Source: JAUPTX01 sp964652835
Lineage (GTDB): Bacteria; Patescibacteriota; Minisyncoccia; Phycocordibacterales; CSBR16-119
Assembly: GCA_964652835.1 (NCBI GenBank)
Contig: CAZZCB010000006.1
Location: forward strand, 1-45,810
DNA length: 45,810 nucleotides
Reading direction: 5' to 3'
The notes under the pieces are model-generated. The model was not told the DNA's origin, did no database searches, and was given only the letters and a program-made list of their open reading frames with translations. How positions within the stretch are numbered: the first letter of the stretch is position 1; every line of letters starts with the position of its first letter. Positions 1 through 8,987 of this stretch are shown here, piece by piece. The position numbers and the translations under genes are program-made.

Positions 1-46
1 CACACCGCCAGCGTTCATCCTGAGCTAGGATCAAACTCTATTTTAA
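1..46 (-). rRNA. rrs: 16S rRNA, 5' end only (runs off the left edge)
   Basis: Read on the minus strand, positions 39-20 give AGAGTTTGATCCTAGCTCAG, the conserved 5' end of bacterial 16S rRNA (the 27F primer site with one difference), followed by the conserved GATGAACGCTGGCGG. The rest of the gene lies outside the window. The exact mature 5' end is estimated from the usual 8 or so bases upstream of this motif. Confidence 0.96.
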
Positions 47-540
47 AACTTACTTAAAAGTAAGTTAGAACGAAACAAAATACAGAATACTATATTTTGT
101 TACTGGTTTCTTAAGCTCTTTATCTTTGTTATCGGTTTATCATTTTTTTTGGACTCTAACATATTTACTTTGGATTAAAGTAAATATTTAGACTTAAATG
201 AACCATCTCAAAATTTGAGAAGGTTCTAGGTTTGTTATATGCATAACTATTTAGTTGTCAAAGTAACATTCGTCTTTTGTAGCTTCCAATATTTCGTCTC
301 CTCTTAAAAAGAAAATCCGCCGAAAAAGCAGATATGACTTGCGATTCCTTCTATTCTAATAAAACATAGAAATAGTCGGAACTAAATTATTATACAAGTG
401 TCATATTTGCAAGCGAGGAGCAAAGCAATCTGGTTTGAGATTATTTTGTCCGAGCGCTGGAAATATATGAGATTAGGTTTTTAACCTAAGGCTCTTATAT
501 TTATTTTTTCGATATTGCTTCAGCTATAAAGCAACGTAGG
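47..540 (-). other. 16S rRNA leader (about 490 nt, no gene)
   Basis: No credible coding region is present. The stretch lies between the promoter at 545-572 and the 16S start and is AT-rich, so it is probably the transcribed, processed rRNA leader. I looked for a boxA antiterminator in the minus orientation and did not find a convincing one. The leader is long for a compact genome. Pairing with the 16S trailer could not be checked because the trailer is outside the window. Confidence 0.55.
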
Positions 541-544
541 CCCT

Positions 545-572
545 ATTATATACAGACCGAAAACAAAGTCAA
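545..572 (-). promoter_or_regulatory. rRNA operon promoter
   Basis: On the minus strand, TTGACT (567-572), a 16-bp spacer and a perfect TATAAT (545-550) point toward the 16S gene. The expected start is near 538. Confidence 0.75.
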
Positions 573-578
573 GCCCGA

Positions 579-699
579 ACACCCACTTTCCCATAACTTT
601 TTATTCTGTCCATATTTAATCACTAAAAAGCTTTAAATAACAATACATAAATGCACCACAAACAAAATAGAAAAAGCAGAATAATGGGAAAGTGGGTGT
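579..699. repeat. Large inverted repeat upstream of the rRNA promoter
   Basis: ACACCCACTTTCCCAT (579-594) is the perfect reverse complement of 684-699. A second block TTATTCTG (601-608) pairs with CAGAATAA (677-684). Together they fold into a stem-loop of about 120 nt with an asymmetric 6-nt bulge and a 68-nt AT-rich loop. It starts 6 bp upstream of the rRNA -35 box. Confidence 0.7.
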
Positions 700-785
700 G
701 GGGGCAAGCTTTTTTCTTGGGAATTTCCCTATTTATAAATTAGGCAATAAAACAAAGGTTTTTGTCCATCTTTTATTATAAAAGA

Positions 786-816
786 GGGCCTCGGCGCGCG
801 GAGCGCGCCGAGGCCC
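786..816 (-). terminator. GC-rich hairpin after the secreted-protein gene
   Basis: A perfect 14-bp stem (786-799 with 803-816) has a 3-nt loop. It lies 4 bp past the stop codon of the minus-strand gene 821-2119 and is followed by an A/T-rich rather than a pure T tract. Confidence 0.75.
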
Positions 817-820
817 TTAA

Positions 821-2119
821 TCAAGGAACTGACCCAACTTTTGTATTGGTCGGCACCGAGCCGCCAATATTTAAAAGTATTGGGTCCCGGTCATTGTCTT
901 GACCAGTGTATCGAACGACTCCGTCCATGTTTACATCGAAGTCAAAGTAACCACTCACGGCATTTGTGGGAACAGTCCCGCCAACACCTTGAAGAATGAA
1001 ATCCCTGTCGTTACTTTGGCCGACGTATCGGATAGAGTTGTCATGATCTACATCTCCATCCCACAGAAGAGCGTTTGACCCGACCTGCTTCCTAGCATCT
1101 ACTCCAAAAACCGAAGTCGAGAAGAGATGAAAGTTCACAGTGTCGCTAAGTGATACGGGGACAGAAGTCATCACACCTAGATGGTTACGGTGCTGCACCG
1201 AAATGTATGCACTATCTTCCGAGGTGAACACGGTCGGAGCACTAACGCCACCGAGACCTACGATGTCACCATCTCTTTGGATGAGTGCAGGGAAAGAGTC
1301 CAAGACAAGAGAAGGGTTCGAAGGACTTCTTATCCCCACGTTTACCCAATCCACTACACCATTTGCCCCCGAGACGTCTAGCACACTTTGGCTTATGGTT
1401 TTTCCGTAACCGTACGGATCAATCAAAGGCACGAAGCCTTTTAACCGGAGACTATCATGCATCATCCCCGTGCTTTCATCAAAGGGGCCAGAGAGCATCG
1501 CACGAAGATGTAAGGTGTCGGCGTAAACAACCGAACCAAAAATCGCAACGCTGTCTTTGAAAAAATATCCTTCGTGATGTGAAGGTGCGCCGTCGCCATA
1601 AATGCGAAAGGTTACCTGTTCGTAACCGTTCACGATAAATGGACTCACTGGTATAGACCACTTATGCCAAGACACGTCTGACTCATCCAAGAGTATTGCG
1701 TCTATCGCTGAAGCATAAAGGTCTTTATGGGAACGAAAATCAAACCTTGTCGGACCAACATCATCCCTCCTACACCAAAGAGAGACTGAGTCGACTTTTG
1801 CAGTAACGCCTGAGTCAACGAAAAAGCGGAACTCGACCCAGGTCCAGATGTAAGTATGTATGCTGGAGTCAGGATACCAGCCCCGGACGGAATTAGCCCA
1901 ATCAAAAGGCTGACCGGAAACACCCGGGACGGGATTTCCATCCAGCGGATATAGTGAGCTGTACCGCACGTCATTTACATCCATAACAGATGTGTCACTT
2001 ATGAAAGTTGGGAAGAGGGTGGGGGTGCCATCCCCCCTTTCAAAATCCCATCTGATCAAGGTTTGGGAATTTGAGGTAGAAATGAAAAGAACGAAAAGGA
2101 GGGGCAGGAGAGCTTTCAT
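821..2119 (-). CDS. Secreted protein with C-terminal dockerin-like NDRD repeats (Bacteroidetes-like)
   Basis: This is a 432-residue protein of unknown function. Residues 1-18 form a signal peptide (basic start, hydrophobic core, then SNSQ). The body is rich in Asp, Ser and aromatics and predicted to be beta-rich. The last 80 or so residues hold two copies of a motif of the form D-x-D-x5-RY-x-GQ-x-NDRD-x-IL-x3-GG-x-VPTN. The Asp-rich start (DVNMDG) looks like a calcium-binding dockerin-type loop. From memory, such NDRD repeats are common at the ends of secreted Bacteroidetes proteins, so transfer is likely. The gene stands alone with its own terminator, and its GC and codon use are richer than its neighbours. 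It ends in TGA. Function and attachment are not known. Confidence 0.85.
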   Translation of the reverse strand: MKALLPLLFVLFISTSNSQTLIRWDFERGDGTPTLFPTFISDTSVMDVNDVRYSSLYPLDGNPVPGVSGQPFDWANSVRGWYPDSSIHTYIWTWVEFRFFVDSGVTAKVDSVSLWCRRDDVGPTRFDFRSHKDLYASAIDAILLDESDVSWHKWSIPVSPFIVNGYEQVTFRIYGDGAPSHHEGYFFKDSVAIFGSVVYADTLHLRAMLSGPFDESTGMMHDSLRLKGFVPLIDPYGYGKTISQSVLDVSGANGVVDWVNVGIRSPSNPSLVLDSFPALIQRDGDIVGLGGVSAPTVFTSEDSAYISVQHRNHLGVMTSVPVSLSDTVNFHLFSTSVFGVDARKQVGSNALLWDGDVDHDNSIRYVGQSNDRDFILQGVGGTVPTNAVSGYFDFDVNMDGVVRYTGQDNDRDPILLNIGGSVPTNTKVGSVP

Positions 2120-2229
2120 GGTTTCCAGGGTTTTGTGTTTATATAAATTTTAACAATTTGAAAAGTATTTTTTAAACACCGTTAAGCCAAAGTGTGGAAA
2201 ACAAAAAAACCTCAGGGCCACTCAACATG

Positions 2230-2258
2230 TTGGCAAAACACATCTACTTATATATAGT
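2230..2258 (+). promoter_or_regulatory. Promoter of the sugar-phosphate transferase gene
   Basis: TTGGCA (2230-2235), 17 bp, TATAGT (2253-2258). The ATG begins 6 nt after the -10, so the transcript should be leaderless or nearly so. Confidence 0.6.
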
Positions 2259-2264
2259 ATAGAC

Positions 2265-3587
2265 ATGCAAAAGTCTAAGAAATTCATACTTTTAATAAGC
2301 GACCTGGTCGCTGTTTTTACAAGCTTTTTTATATCTCTCAGAATAGGATATTGGTCAAAATTCACCCCGGAAGTTTACCAAACCCATATTGGTCCATTTA
2401 CCATAATCTACAGCATTTGGATCATTATGATTTTTGCTTTTGGCCTATACGAACCGGGAAACCAAAGACCAACAATTAAATCGGTTAGGAACTTTATAAT
2501 GTCTATAATAGTTTCTCTCGCAATCAGCATAACTTTCTTTTATGGGTTTAATATATTTGGTATCAGCCCAAAAACAAATCTTCTAATAAACGTCGCCGTA
2601 TTTACTCTACTCTTTATATCTGGAAGAAGGCTTGTTACCTCCCTTCTCTCAAAACGATTTACAGAAAAGGTTTTACTTTTGGGTGACGAATCAGAATTTT
2701 CAGAACTAAAAGAAAAAATAAACTCACAAAAAGGTGGATACTATGAAATACTGGAAGAATCACAAACTCTAGCAGAAAATATTATAGAAAAAATAAAAAA
2801 CAATGTTTTTGATATAGTCATATTCTCACCAAAAAAAGTCACAAACGAATCAGTAGAAAAAAACTTAGAAACTTTTATGCAGAGCGGTGTCACCTTTTTA
2901 AACATCGCCAGAGCATATGAGAAAATAATCGGTAAAATCCCTCACGACCAAGTAGACGAGATTTGGTTTGTTACAAATGTGCAAAACAACAAAAATAATT
3001 TTTATGAATCCACAAAAAGAACAGTTGAGATATTTTTTGCAACATTTGGTTTAATAATACTTTCGCCAATATTTTTACTAAGTTGTTTTCTAATAAAAAT
3101 ACAAGACGGTGGACCTATTTTAATTAAACAAAAACGAACAGGTAAAAATAATAAGACTTTTAAACTTCTGAAACTGCGCTCTATGATTGTTCTTAACGAA
3201 GATGGTTCTGCAGAATCTAAAGGTTCTGTTAAATGGGCAGAAGAAAACGATCCTCGAATTACTCCAGCAGGAAGAATACTAAGAAAAACACATATTGATG
3301 AAATGCCACAATTAATTAACGTAATAAGGGGAGATATGTCATTTGTTGGCCCACGCCCAGAAAGACCAGAGTTTATCAAAGACTTAGTTCAAAATATAAA
3401 CAACTATAATCTACGCCATATAGTAAAACCTGGTATAACCGGCTGGGCGCAAATAATGTACAAGTATGGAAATTCCATAGAAGACACGAGACACAAATTT
3501 GAATATGACCTTTACTACGTAAAAAACAGAAATTTATTCATGGATATTGGGATATTGATTAGAACAATTCAAAAAATAATTAACTAG
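2265..3587 (+). CDS. Polyprenyl-phosphate sugar-1-phosphate transferase (WcaJ/WbaP-type)
   Basis: A 440-residue membrane enzyme expected to start glycan synthesis by moving a hexose-1-phosphate from a nucleotide sugar onto undecaprenyl phosphate. The N-terminal 120 residues hold about four hydrophobic segments, followed by a soluble Rossmann-like part. The C-terminal bacterial sugar transferase domain begins at KRTVE (251). It carries the family's marks: KQKRTG (289-294), KLRSM (303-307), a HIDEMPQ block (343-349), VGPRPERPEF (361-370), PGITGWAQ (389-396) and YDLYYVKN (414-421). It is the first gene of the glycan cluster. Its last 8 bases overlap the end of the convergent glycosyltransferase gene. 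The sugar substrate cannot be told. Confidence 0.93.
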   Translation: MQKSKKFILLISDLVAVFTSFFISLRIGYWSKFTPEVYQTHIGPFTIIYSIWIIMIFAFGLYEPGNQRPTIKSVRNFIMSIIVSLAISITFFYGFNIFGISPKTNLLINVAVFTLLFISGRRLVTSLLSKRFTEKVLLLGDESEFSELKEKINSQKGGYYEILEESQTLAENIIEKIKNNVFDIVIFSPKKVTNESVEKNLETFMQSGVTFLNIARAYEKIIGKIPHDQVDEIWFVTNVQNNKNNFYESTKRTVEIFFATFGLIILSPIFLLSCFLIKIQDGGPILIKQKRTGKNNKTFKLLKLRSMIVLNEDGSAESKGSVKWAEENDPRITPAGRILRKTHIDEMPQLINVIRGDMSFVGPRPERPEFIKDLVQNINNYNLRHIVKPGITGWAQIMYKYGNSIEDTRHKFEYDLYYVKNRNLFMDIGILIRTIQKIIN

Positions 3588-4659
3588 ACTTATATAAATC
3601 AACGTATTTCTCTAACATACTATCAATCTTAAATTTTTTTTCAAACCTAAGTCTTCCAGCAGAACCAAGTTTAGCTCTCAAAGTGAAGCTATTACGAAAT
3701 TCCATAATAGCTCTTTTCATTTCGTAAATATTGTTTGGTTTTACAGTAATAGCCTCTTCCATATTTCTTGCGACCCAGGAAACGCCCGTACCAAGCTCAG
3801 TATTAATAACTGGCAACCCTGAAGACATAGCTTGAAGTTGAACAATTCCGAAGGCCTCTGTTTTCTCTATTGAGGGTAAAATAAAGCAAATAGAATTTTT
3901 ATAAAGATCAATCAAATCATGATCACTTACATTGGTTAGTATTTGCACTCTTTCTTTAATTCCAAGATTTTCAATTTCATTTCTTAACTCAAACTCTAGA
4001 GGGCCAGACCCTACTATTTTTAAACTTAAATCTATGTCTTTAATAGCCGAAACTAATATTTTTAAACCTTTATAATAAACAAGTCTTCCAACAAATAGTA
4101 AGTATTCACCCTTATTATAGTCCCTATTAAAAGAATCAAATTTATCCTCTATTCCAATTGGTAAGATTATTATTTTATTTTCTAGACCTATCAATAATTT
4201 AGCGCCTGATAGAAACGGTGAGGTTACACAGATAGCGTCACTTTTTACAAAAAGGAATCTTAAAAATACGTATAAAATATTAAAAATTAGTTTTTGTTTT
4301 ATAATATCTGAATGATATGTAATTATTATCTTTTTTCGTTTTAAAATAGATAGGATTGATACAATTACTTCAGCAAACGGATATGGGCTATGTAGATGAA
4401 TCACATCGTTTCTAAAATACTCAAAAATTAAAGAAGTTGCAAAAGATAAAGACAATGGTGTACTAAATATTGTTGTGATTGTTTTTTTTATTTTTATCTT
4501 TGCTGTGTATGTTTTGTTTGTATAAAAATTTTGCTCTGACTTACACGCCAAAACCGTAATGTTTAAATCTTTATCTGATATACCGGCAATAGATCTAACG
4601 ACTTCTTCTATTCCACCAATATGGTAAAAATATTTATTAACGACTAATATTTTTTTCAT
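3580..4659 (-). CDS. Glycosyltransferase, GT4 family (EX7E second Glu replaced by Gln)
   Basis: A GT-B fold glycosyltransferase of about 359 residues. I place the start at the ATG at 4659 (MKKILVVNKYFYHIGG) rather than the TTG four codons upstream. The N-terminus has the GT4-type GG-x-E acceptor-side loop. The C-terminal nucleotide-sugar half carries LLFVGRLVYYKG and the EAFGIVQLQ block. In typical GT4 enzymes the EX7E motif ends in Glu; here that position is Gln. It overlaps the end of the upstream glycosyltransferase by 23 bases, suggesting translational coupling. It should add a sugar to the growing lipid-linked glycan at the cytoplasmic membrane face. Donor and acceptor are unknown. Confidence 0.9.
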   Translation of the reverse strand: MKKILVVNKYFYHIGGIEEVVRSIAGISDKDLNITVLACKSEQNFYTNKTYTAKIKIKKTITTIFSTPLSLSFATSLIFEYFRNDVIHLHSPYPFAEVIVSILSILKRKKIIITYHSDIIKQKLIFNILYVFLRFLFVKSDAICVTSPFLSGAKLLIGLENKIIILPIGIEDKFDSFNRDYNKGEYLLFVGRLVYYKGLKILVSAIKDIDLSLKIVGSGPLEFELRNEIENLGIKERVQILTNVSDHDLIDLYKNSICFILPSIEKTEAFGIVQLQAMSSGLPVINTELGTGVSWVARNMEEAITVKPNNIYEMKRAIMEFRNSFTLRAKLGSAGRLRFEKKFKIDSMLEKYVDLYKSS

Positions 4660-5743
4660 TATATTTTTCAATAAAAATTTTATATAGTTTCAAACTAGAA
4701 TTTACCCAATCAAACCGAGAGAGATTTTCTTTTCCTCGCTTAATTAAAAGATTCCTTAAATTATCATCTCCAAGAATATTTTTTATTTTATCCGAAATAT
4801 CTCGTGGATCAAGTTGATTAAAGTAAAGTATAGATTCACCCCCAACTTCTCTAAAAATTCTAATATTTGATGCAACCACAGGAACACCAAGGGACTGAGC
4901 TTCTAGCAATGGAAACCCGAACCCTTCATACAGAGATGGAAAAACTAGAGCTATGGAATTTCTAACAATCTGCATTTTAATCGAGTCCGCTACTGGGCCC
5001 ACAAAAACAACACGTTTATCTATGAAGTCTTTAGAGAACTTACTTTCAAAATATTTTTTACTGGAGATTGCTGAACCAATAATTACCAACCTTACTGTAT
5101 CTAAATCAAATAAAGCTAATAATAGATTATCAAGATTTTTTCTCTTTCTAGACATCCCAATATAGACTATATATTTACAGTCTAATATTATATTCTCTGT
5201 ATTATTTTTATTATTAAAAATATTAGAGTATTCAGGTAAACCATTTAAAATAACCTTAATTTTTTTTGAGTCAATTTTTAAGCATTCTAACATATCGCTC
5301 CTAACAGAATCTGATATTGCAATAATTCCGCCAGATAAGTTTGCAAATTTATACATCATCCTAATAAAAATTCCAGAAAAAAAAGGCTCGTATTTTTTAT
5401 ATTTAAAGTAAGATAAATCGTGAACAGTAATAATATTTCTCGAACCTACCAAAACAGGAAATATTATGTTGGGTGTATAAAAAATATCAAACTTTTCTAA
5501 CCAAAAAATAACCGGTAAAATAAAGTTTATAAATAATAGTCTTATGACCCAACTACTGCCTATGTTATATTTTCTAATTTTGATACCAGAGACACCTTCT
5601 AATACAGCCTGATTATTCTTTGAAATAAACACGGTAAGCTCACAAGTATTGACAATCTTTGATAGATTTTTAATTATATTATACGCATACACAGCCTGGC
5701 TATCTGCGCTAGAAATTGAAATAAGGTTAATTGCTATTCTCAT
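4637..5743 (-). CDS. Glycosyltransferase, GT4 family
   Basis: A 368-residue GT-B glycosyltransferase. Visible family signs are TVHDLSYF in the N-terminal half, a YIVYIGMSRKRKNLDNLL block that opens the donor domain, and the complete EX7E motif LYEGFGFPLLEA (Glu273 and Glu281). The EGFGFPLLEA form is typical of mannosyl- and rhamnosyl-type GT4 enzymes, but the donor cannot be fixed from this. The gene is first of a two-gene minus-strand unit and is divergent from the methyltransferase gene, with only 22 bp between the two start codons. Confidence 0.91.
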   Translation of the reverse strand: MRIAINLISISSADSQAVYAYNIIKNLSKIVNTCELTVFISKNNQAVLEGVSGIKIRKYNIGSSWVIRLLFINFILPVIFWLEKFDIFYTPNIIFPVLVGSRNIITVHDLSYFKYKKYEPFFSGIFIRMMYKFANLSGGIIAISDSVRSDMLECLKIDSKKIKVILNGLPEYSNIFNNKNNTENIILDCKYIVYIGMSRKRKNLDNLLLALFDLDTVRLVIIGSAISSKKYFESKFSKDFIDKRVVFVGPVADSIKMQIVRNSIALVFPSLYEGFGFPLLEAQSLGVPVVASNIRIFREVGGESILYFNQLDPRDISDKIKNILGDDNLRNLLIKRGKENLSRFDWVNSSLKLYKIFIEKYNEKNISR

Positions 5744-5749
5744 GATACA

Positions 5750-5755
5750 ATCATA
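5750..5755 (-). promoter_or_regulatory. -10 box of the GT4 gene
   Basis: TATGAT on the minus strand, 6 nt before the ATG at 5743. This predicts a leaderless mRNA. Confidence 0.5.
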
Positions 5756-5765
5756 CTACTACAAT

Positions 5766-6440
5766 ATGAAGAAAACTTTAAGCGCTGAAAAATACAGGCT
5801 AATTCATACAAAAACTATAGGTAATTTCAATGTAAACTCGGTGCATCTCTCAGCTATCTCAAAACTAAACGGAGATATTAACAATAAAAAAATATTAGAT
5901 ATTGGATGCGGAAATGGCGAACTTCTTTTTTTATTACAACAAAGAGGTGCTGATATATACGGTATTGATTACGATAGAAAGAGTGTACTGGAGGCACAAA
6001 AAAGAACGGGAGAATATCAAAAGATAGAATTGCAAACTCTTACGGAAATAAACCATCCGGACAATTTTTTTGATATTATTTATTGTATAGGCACTATTGG
6101 ATATCTTTCCTTGAAAGACATGAGATCTTTTCTTGATTATGTGTATAGAATATTAAAACCTGATGGATCTGTTATCATAAGAACTTCTACTAAAATTAAT
6201 AAGACTGGGGCTTTTATTTTAAAAATCAAAAACAAAAACTATCAAAGTAACACCAATTTCTACACAATCAGAGAGTATGATACGATTATTAAAAACGTGG
6301 GGTTTAAAACAGAACATTGCTACAGATCAATGGATTTAGACATTGGCAAGCTATCCTTATTAAAAAGAATATTATATTTATTATTATCATTTTTCCTTTC
6401 TTCAACATGGATACATCTAAAGAAACAAACAAAAAAGTAA
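5766..6440 (+). CDS. SAM-dependent class I methyltransferase
   Basis: A 224-residue methyltransferase. I set the start at ATG 5766 (MKKTLSAEKY). Reading further upstream would run through the divergent gene's start. Motif I is ILDIGCGNGE (residues 43-52), the SAM-binding loop, followed by an acidic strand end at GIDYD. A DIIYCIGTIGYL block matches motif IV. The last 25 or so residues are strongly hydrophobic and may contact the membrane. Its place in the glycan cluster suggests that it methylates a sugar or a lipid-linked intermediate, but the substrate is inferred from context only. It overlaps the next glycosyltransferase by 34 bases. Confidence 0.88.
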   Translation: MKKTLSAEKYRLIHTKTIGNFNVNSVHLSAISKLNGDINNKKILDIGCGNGELLFLLQQRGADIYGIDYDRKSVLEAQKRTGEYQKIELQTLTEINHPDNFFDIIYCIGTIGYLSLKDMRSFLDYVYRILKPDGSVIIRTSTKINKTGAFILKIKNKNYQSNTNFYTIREYDTIIKNVGFKTEHCYRSMDLDIGKLSLLKRILYLLLSFFLSSTWIHLKKQTKK

Positions 6441-7453
6441 GCGTCGTTCTACCTTGCCACAATGAAGCAGAGTGGATAAAAGATTGCATAGAGTCATTAT
6501 TTACTCAAACTTATAAAAATATCCAGGTGGTAATAATTGATGACGCGTCAGAAGACAACAGTTTTAATATTGCTAAATCATTACAGGGACAATACGGTTT
6601 AGATAAAATAGTTATTCATCATTTTGAAAAAAATAAAGGTGAGGGTTGTGCTAGAAATATGGGAGTAGTGCTTTCTGATGGATTTTACATACTTCAAACA
6701 GACACAGATGCAATATTCCCTAATGATTTTATAGAAAAATCTTTAAATTACCTTCAAAAAAACAACGTCGATAGTTTATCGCTTGGACAACTAAAGGTGC
6801 ATCCTAAAAAAATTGGTATTCTGGCAAATTATTGGAGAGCAAAAAGAAAGGCAACTTTTCTTCTTAGGAAAAATGGTATGCGAGAGGAAGTTATGACACT
6901 TTATTTTTATACTAAATCACTATGGGAATCAGTTGGAAGATACGAGGAGAATGTTCCACTTTCAACTGATTTTGATTTTGGAAGCAAGGCACGAAAAGCT
7001 GGATTTAAAAATCTTTGGGCTGAAGAAACTTTTTTTTGGCACGCTGACCCTACTAACTGGAAGGTTTTTTTTATGAGACTTCTAAATGGTTCTCGTTTTA
7101 GTGGGCCTATACAAAAAAAGTGGGATAGATGGATGACCCCAAAACAAAAAATTAAAGAATTCTTTCAATTCTCACTAACGATAATACTTTTGCTCTCCGG
7201 ATTATTATTTTTTATAAATTATTTATTCTTGCTTTCTTGGTTATTTCTATTGGTTATCCTAGGGGTTCTACCCATTCTTTTTCATAAGGAAACAAAATAT
7301 ATTGCAAAAATATCTTATAAAAGAAATTACTATTCTACACTATTGTTTTTACCACTCATAACTTTAATTAGGATATTTGCTAGTAATCTAGGAAAAATCT
7401 ACGCATTAACTTTTTATAAAAAAGTGATGCGAGCAATTACTTTTGATGTGTAA
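6407..7453 (+). CDS. Glycosyltransferase, GT2 family, membrane-anchored
   Basis: A GT-A fold glycosyltransferase of 348 residues from the ATG at 6407 (MDTSKETNKK), inside the end of the methyltransferase gene. It opens with VSVVLPCHNEAEW, has VVIIDDASEDNS (nucleotide binding) and a DTDA metal-binding DXD motif. The C-terminal 100 residues carry two to three membrane segments and a basic tail. Polyprenol-linked acceptors are typical of GT2 enzymes with such anchors. Its 3' end overlaps the convergent deacetylase gene by 17 bases. The sugar is not determinable. Confidence 0.91.
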   Translation: MDTSKETNKKVSVVLPCHNEAEWIKDCIESLFTQTYKNIQVVIIDDASEDNSFNIAKSLQGQYGLDKIVIHHFEKNKGEGCARNMGVVLSDGFYILQTDTDAIFPNDFIEKSLNYLQKNNVDSLSLGQLKVHPKKIGILANYWRAKRKATFLLRKNGMREEVMTLYFYTKSLWESVGRYEENVPLSTDFDFGSKARKAGFKNLWAEETFFWHADPTNWKVFFMRLLNGSRFSGPIQKKWDRWMTPKQKIKEFFQFSLTIILLLSGLLFFINYLFLLSWLFLLVILGVLPILFHKETKYIAKISYKRNYYSTLLFLPLITLIRIFASNLGKIYALTFYKKVMRAITFDV

Positions 7454-8282
7454 TAATATCTTTAATCGTTATATATTTAACCGTGTATAACTGTTCTAAG
7501 CGACTTAAGGCCTCTCGGAGATTACCCCAATGTTTATCATTTATTCCATTCTCTACCGTCTCTCTTCCATATCTAAATGCAATATGACCCTTCATAAAAA
7601 CACAACCGTGTTGGTCCGCTAAATTGATCGCTTCTTCAGCCGATTCCTTTATACTCCAATTTTGAGGTAAGCTTAAAAGATTATGTGACTCCTTGGTTGC
7701 TTGATAGGTTTTTGAAGAAGAAGACAAATAAGCATTCACACTATACCCCAACTCACCTAACACTTTTGTTAAGTGTATGTTTTTTCCCCAACCGGGAGAC
7801 CTAAAGGCTTTTATAAAGGGGATATTATTATGATGAAATTCTTCTTCTGCAAGAACAATTCTTTGACGTACTGCTGACTCGCTTAATCCTTCAAATTCTT
7901 GTCCGTGAATTCTTGATTGTGGATTAAAATGAAAAAAACCATGGACAGCTATTTCTAGTCTGTCTTCAGCAACAAGCTTTCTTACAAGTGAACACCAGTC
8001 ACCATGCTTTCTTAGAAGATTAGGTTCAGAGCAAGAAGGACTTACAACTGGAAAAATTCTAAGCAACTCTTTAGCCTTATATAAATATCTATGATATTTA
8101 TATGGCCGATCTATCCAGTTTGGAACTGTAAACATTGTTATTTTTAAATTGGGGAACTCTTTTAAAAGTTCCTCAATTTTATTCAGGTTATCACCTCCCA
8201 AACCACCAAAATCCCCGTTTTTGTCTGATTGAGGATTAAAATCATCAAAATTTAGATGGACTAAAATATCTTTTTTATTCAT
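7437..8282 (-). CDS. Polysaccharide deacetylase-like protein (NodB fold)
   Basis: A protein of about 281 residues, starting at ATG 8282 (MNKKDILVHLNFDDF). The tandem Asp (D13, D14) after a beta strand and the HGFFH motif (H114 and H118) match the metal-binding Asp and the H-x3-H of the carbohydrate esterase 4/NodB family. A later FRSPGWGKN segment matches the R-x-P-x-G motif. There is no signal peptide, so it would act in the cytoplasm, perhaps de-N-acetylating a nucleotide- or lipid-linked sugar. The start I chose leaves 30 bp to the divergent CDP-alcohol transferase gene. Substrate is unknown. Confidence 0.82.
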   Translation of the reverse strand: MNKKDILVHLNFDDFNPQSDKNGDFGGLGGDNLNKIEELLKEFPNLKITMFTVPNWIDRPYKYHRYLYKAKELLRIFPVVSPSCSEPNLLRKHGDWCSLVRKLVAEDRLEIAVHGFFHFNPQSRIHGQEFEGLSESAVRQRIVLAEEEFHHNNIPFIKAFRSPGWGKNIHLTKVLGELGYSVNAYLSSSSKTYQATKESHNLLSLPQNWSIKESAEEAINLADQHGCVFMKGHIAFRYGRETVENGINDKHWGNLREALSRLEQLYTVKYITIKDIITHQK

Positions 8283-8312
8283 AAAATATATAGTATAGTA
8301 TATACAACTTTT

Positions 8313-8987
8313 ATGAAAAACCAACAAAAAAGCATTTTTGGAGAAAACAAATACAACCCTATTGAGGAGCGGGTTTTTTTAAGGCCAATTAGCAGAAAGG
8401 TGGCTGAACTCCTTAATAATTATACAGAAGTTAGCCCAGACCAGGTTTCAGCGTTTGGTTTTTTGTTAACAATACTAACGGTTTTTTATATCATACAAAA
8501 ACCGACAGACATATTTATCATATCGGCGCTTCTTTTTATATCAATAATCTTTGATAAAATTGATGGAGACCTTGCTAGGGTAAAAAATATTGCTGGCCCA
8601 AAGGGTCAGTATGTTGACGGTTTTTTAGATGTTCTAGGTGAAGTTTTATTAATATCCGCCTGGGCTATTTCTTTCCCTGGTGTAATTGGTGAATTCCTTA
8701 TTCTTATATCATGTGCCTCAACTGTCGTATTCAACTATCACGGATTAGCGGCACCATTTTATCTTGAGACAACTCCAAACACACATAAAAACAATTCGGA
8801 CCTTTCTTTTTTTAACAGGCTGGCAATATCTTTTGGGTACGGGAGAGCAAAGCTTTTTATATTAATGATAGCTACTATGCTAATTGGATTTCCACATTTT
8901 ATTTTTTACTTACTGCCGATACTTTTAGTATATACATTGGCGCTTTATCTTAGAAACATCTTTGTTAAAAAACTAACTAAAAGGTAA
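8313..8987 (+). CDS. CDP-alcohol phosphotransferase family membrane enzyme
   Basis: A 224-residue integral membrane enzyme. The full family signature D-x2-DG-x2-AR-x8-G-x3-D-x3-D is present at residues 81-106 (D81, D84, G85, A88, R89, G98, D102, D106). Around it are several hydrophobic segments. The family joins a CDP-activated alcohol to an acceptor alcohol with loss of CMP, as in phosphatidylglycerol-phosphate or phosphatidylinositol-phosphate synthesis. Its place between a deacetylase and a glycosyltransferase leaves open a role in decorating the glycan. Its stop codon overlaps the next start by one base (TAATG). Confidence 0.88.
   Translation: MKNQQKSIFGENKYNPIEERVFLRPISRKVAELLNNYTEVSPDQVSAFGFLLTILTVFYIIQKPTDIFIISALLFISIIFDKIDGDLARVKNIAGPKGQYVDGFLDVLGEVLLISAWAISFPGVIGEFLILISCASTVVFNYHGLAAPFYLETTPNTHKNNSDLSFFNRLAISFGYGRAKLFILMIATMLIGFPHFIFYLLPILLVYTLALYLRNIFVKKLTKR

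Noticed and set aside
386..415. Second rRNA promoter with a TATAAT near 390
   Set aside because: The hexamer is good, but the only nearby -35-like sequence is 12 bp away, too close.
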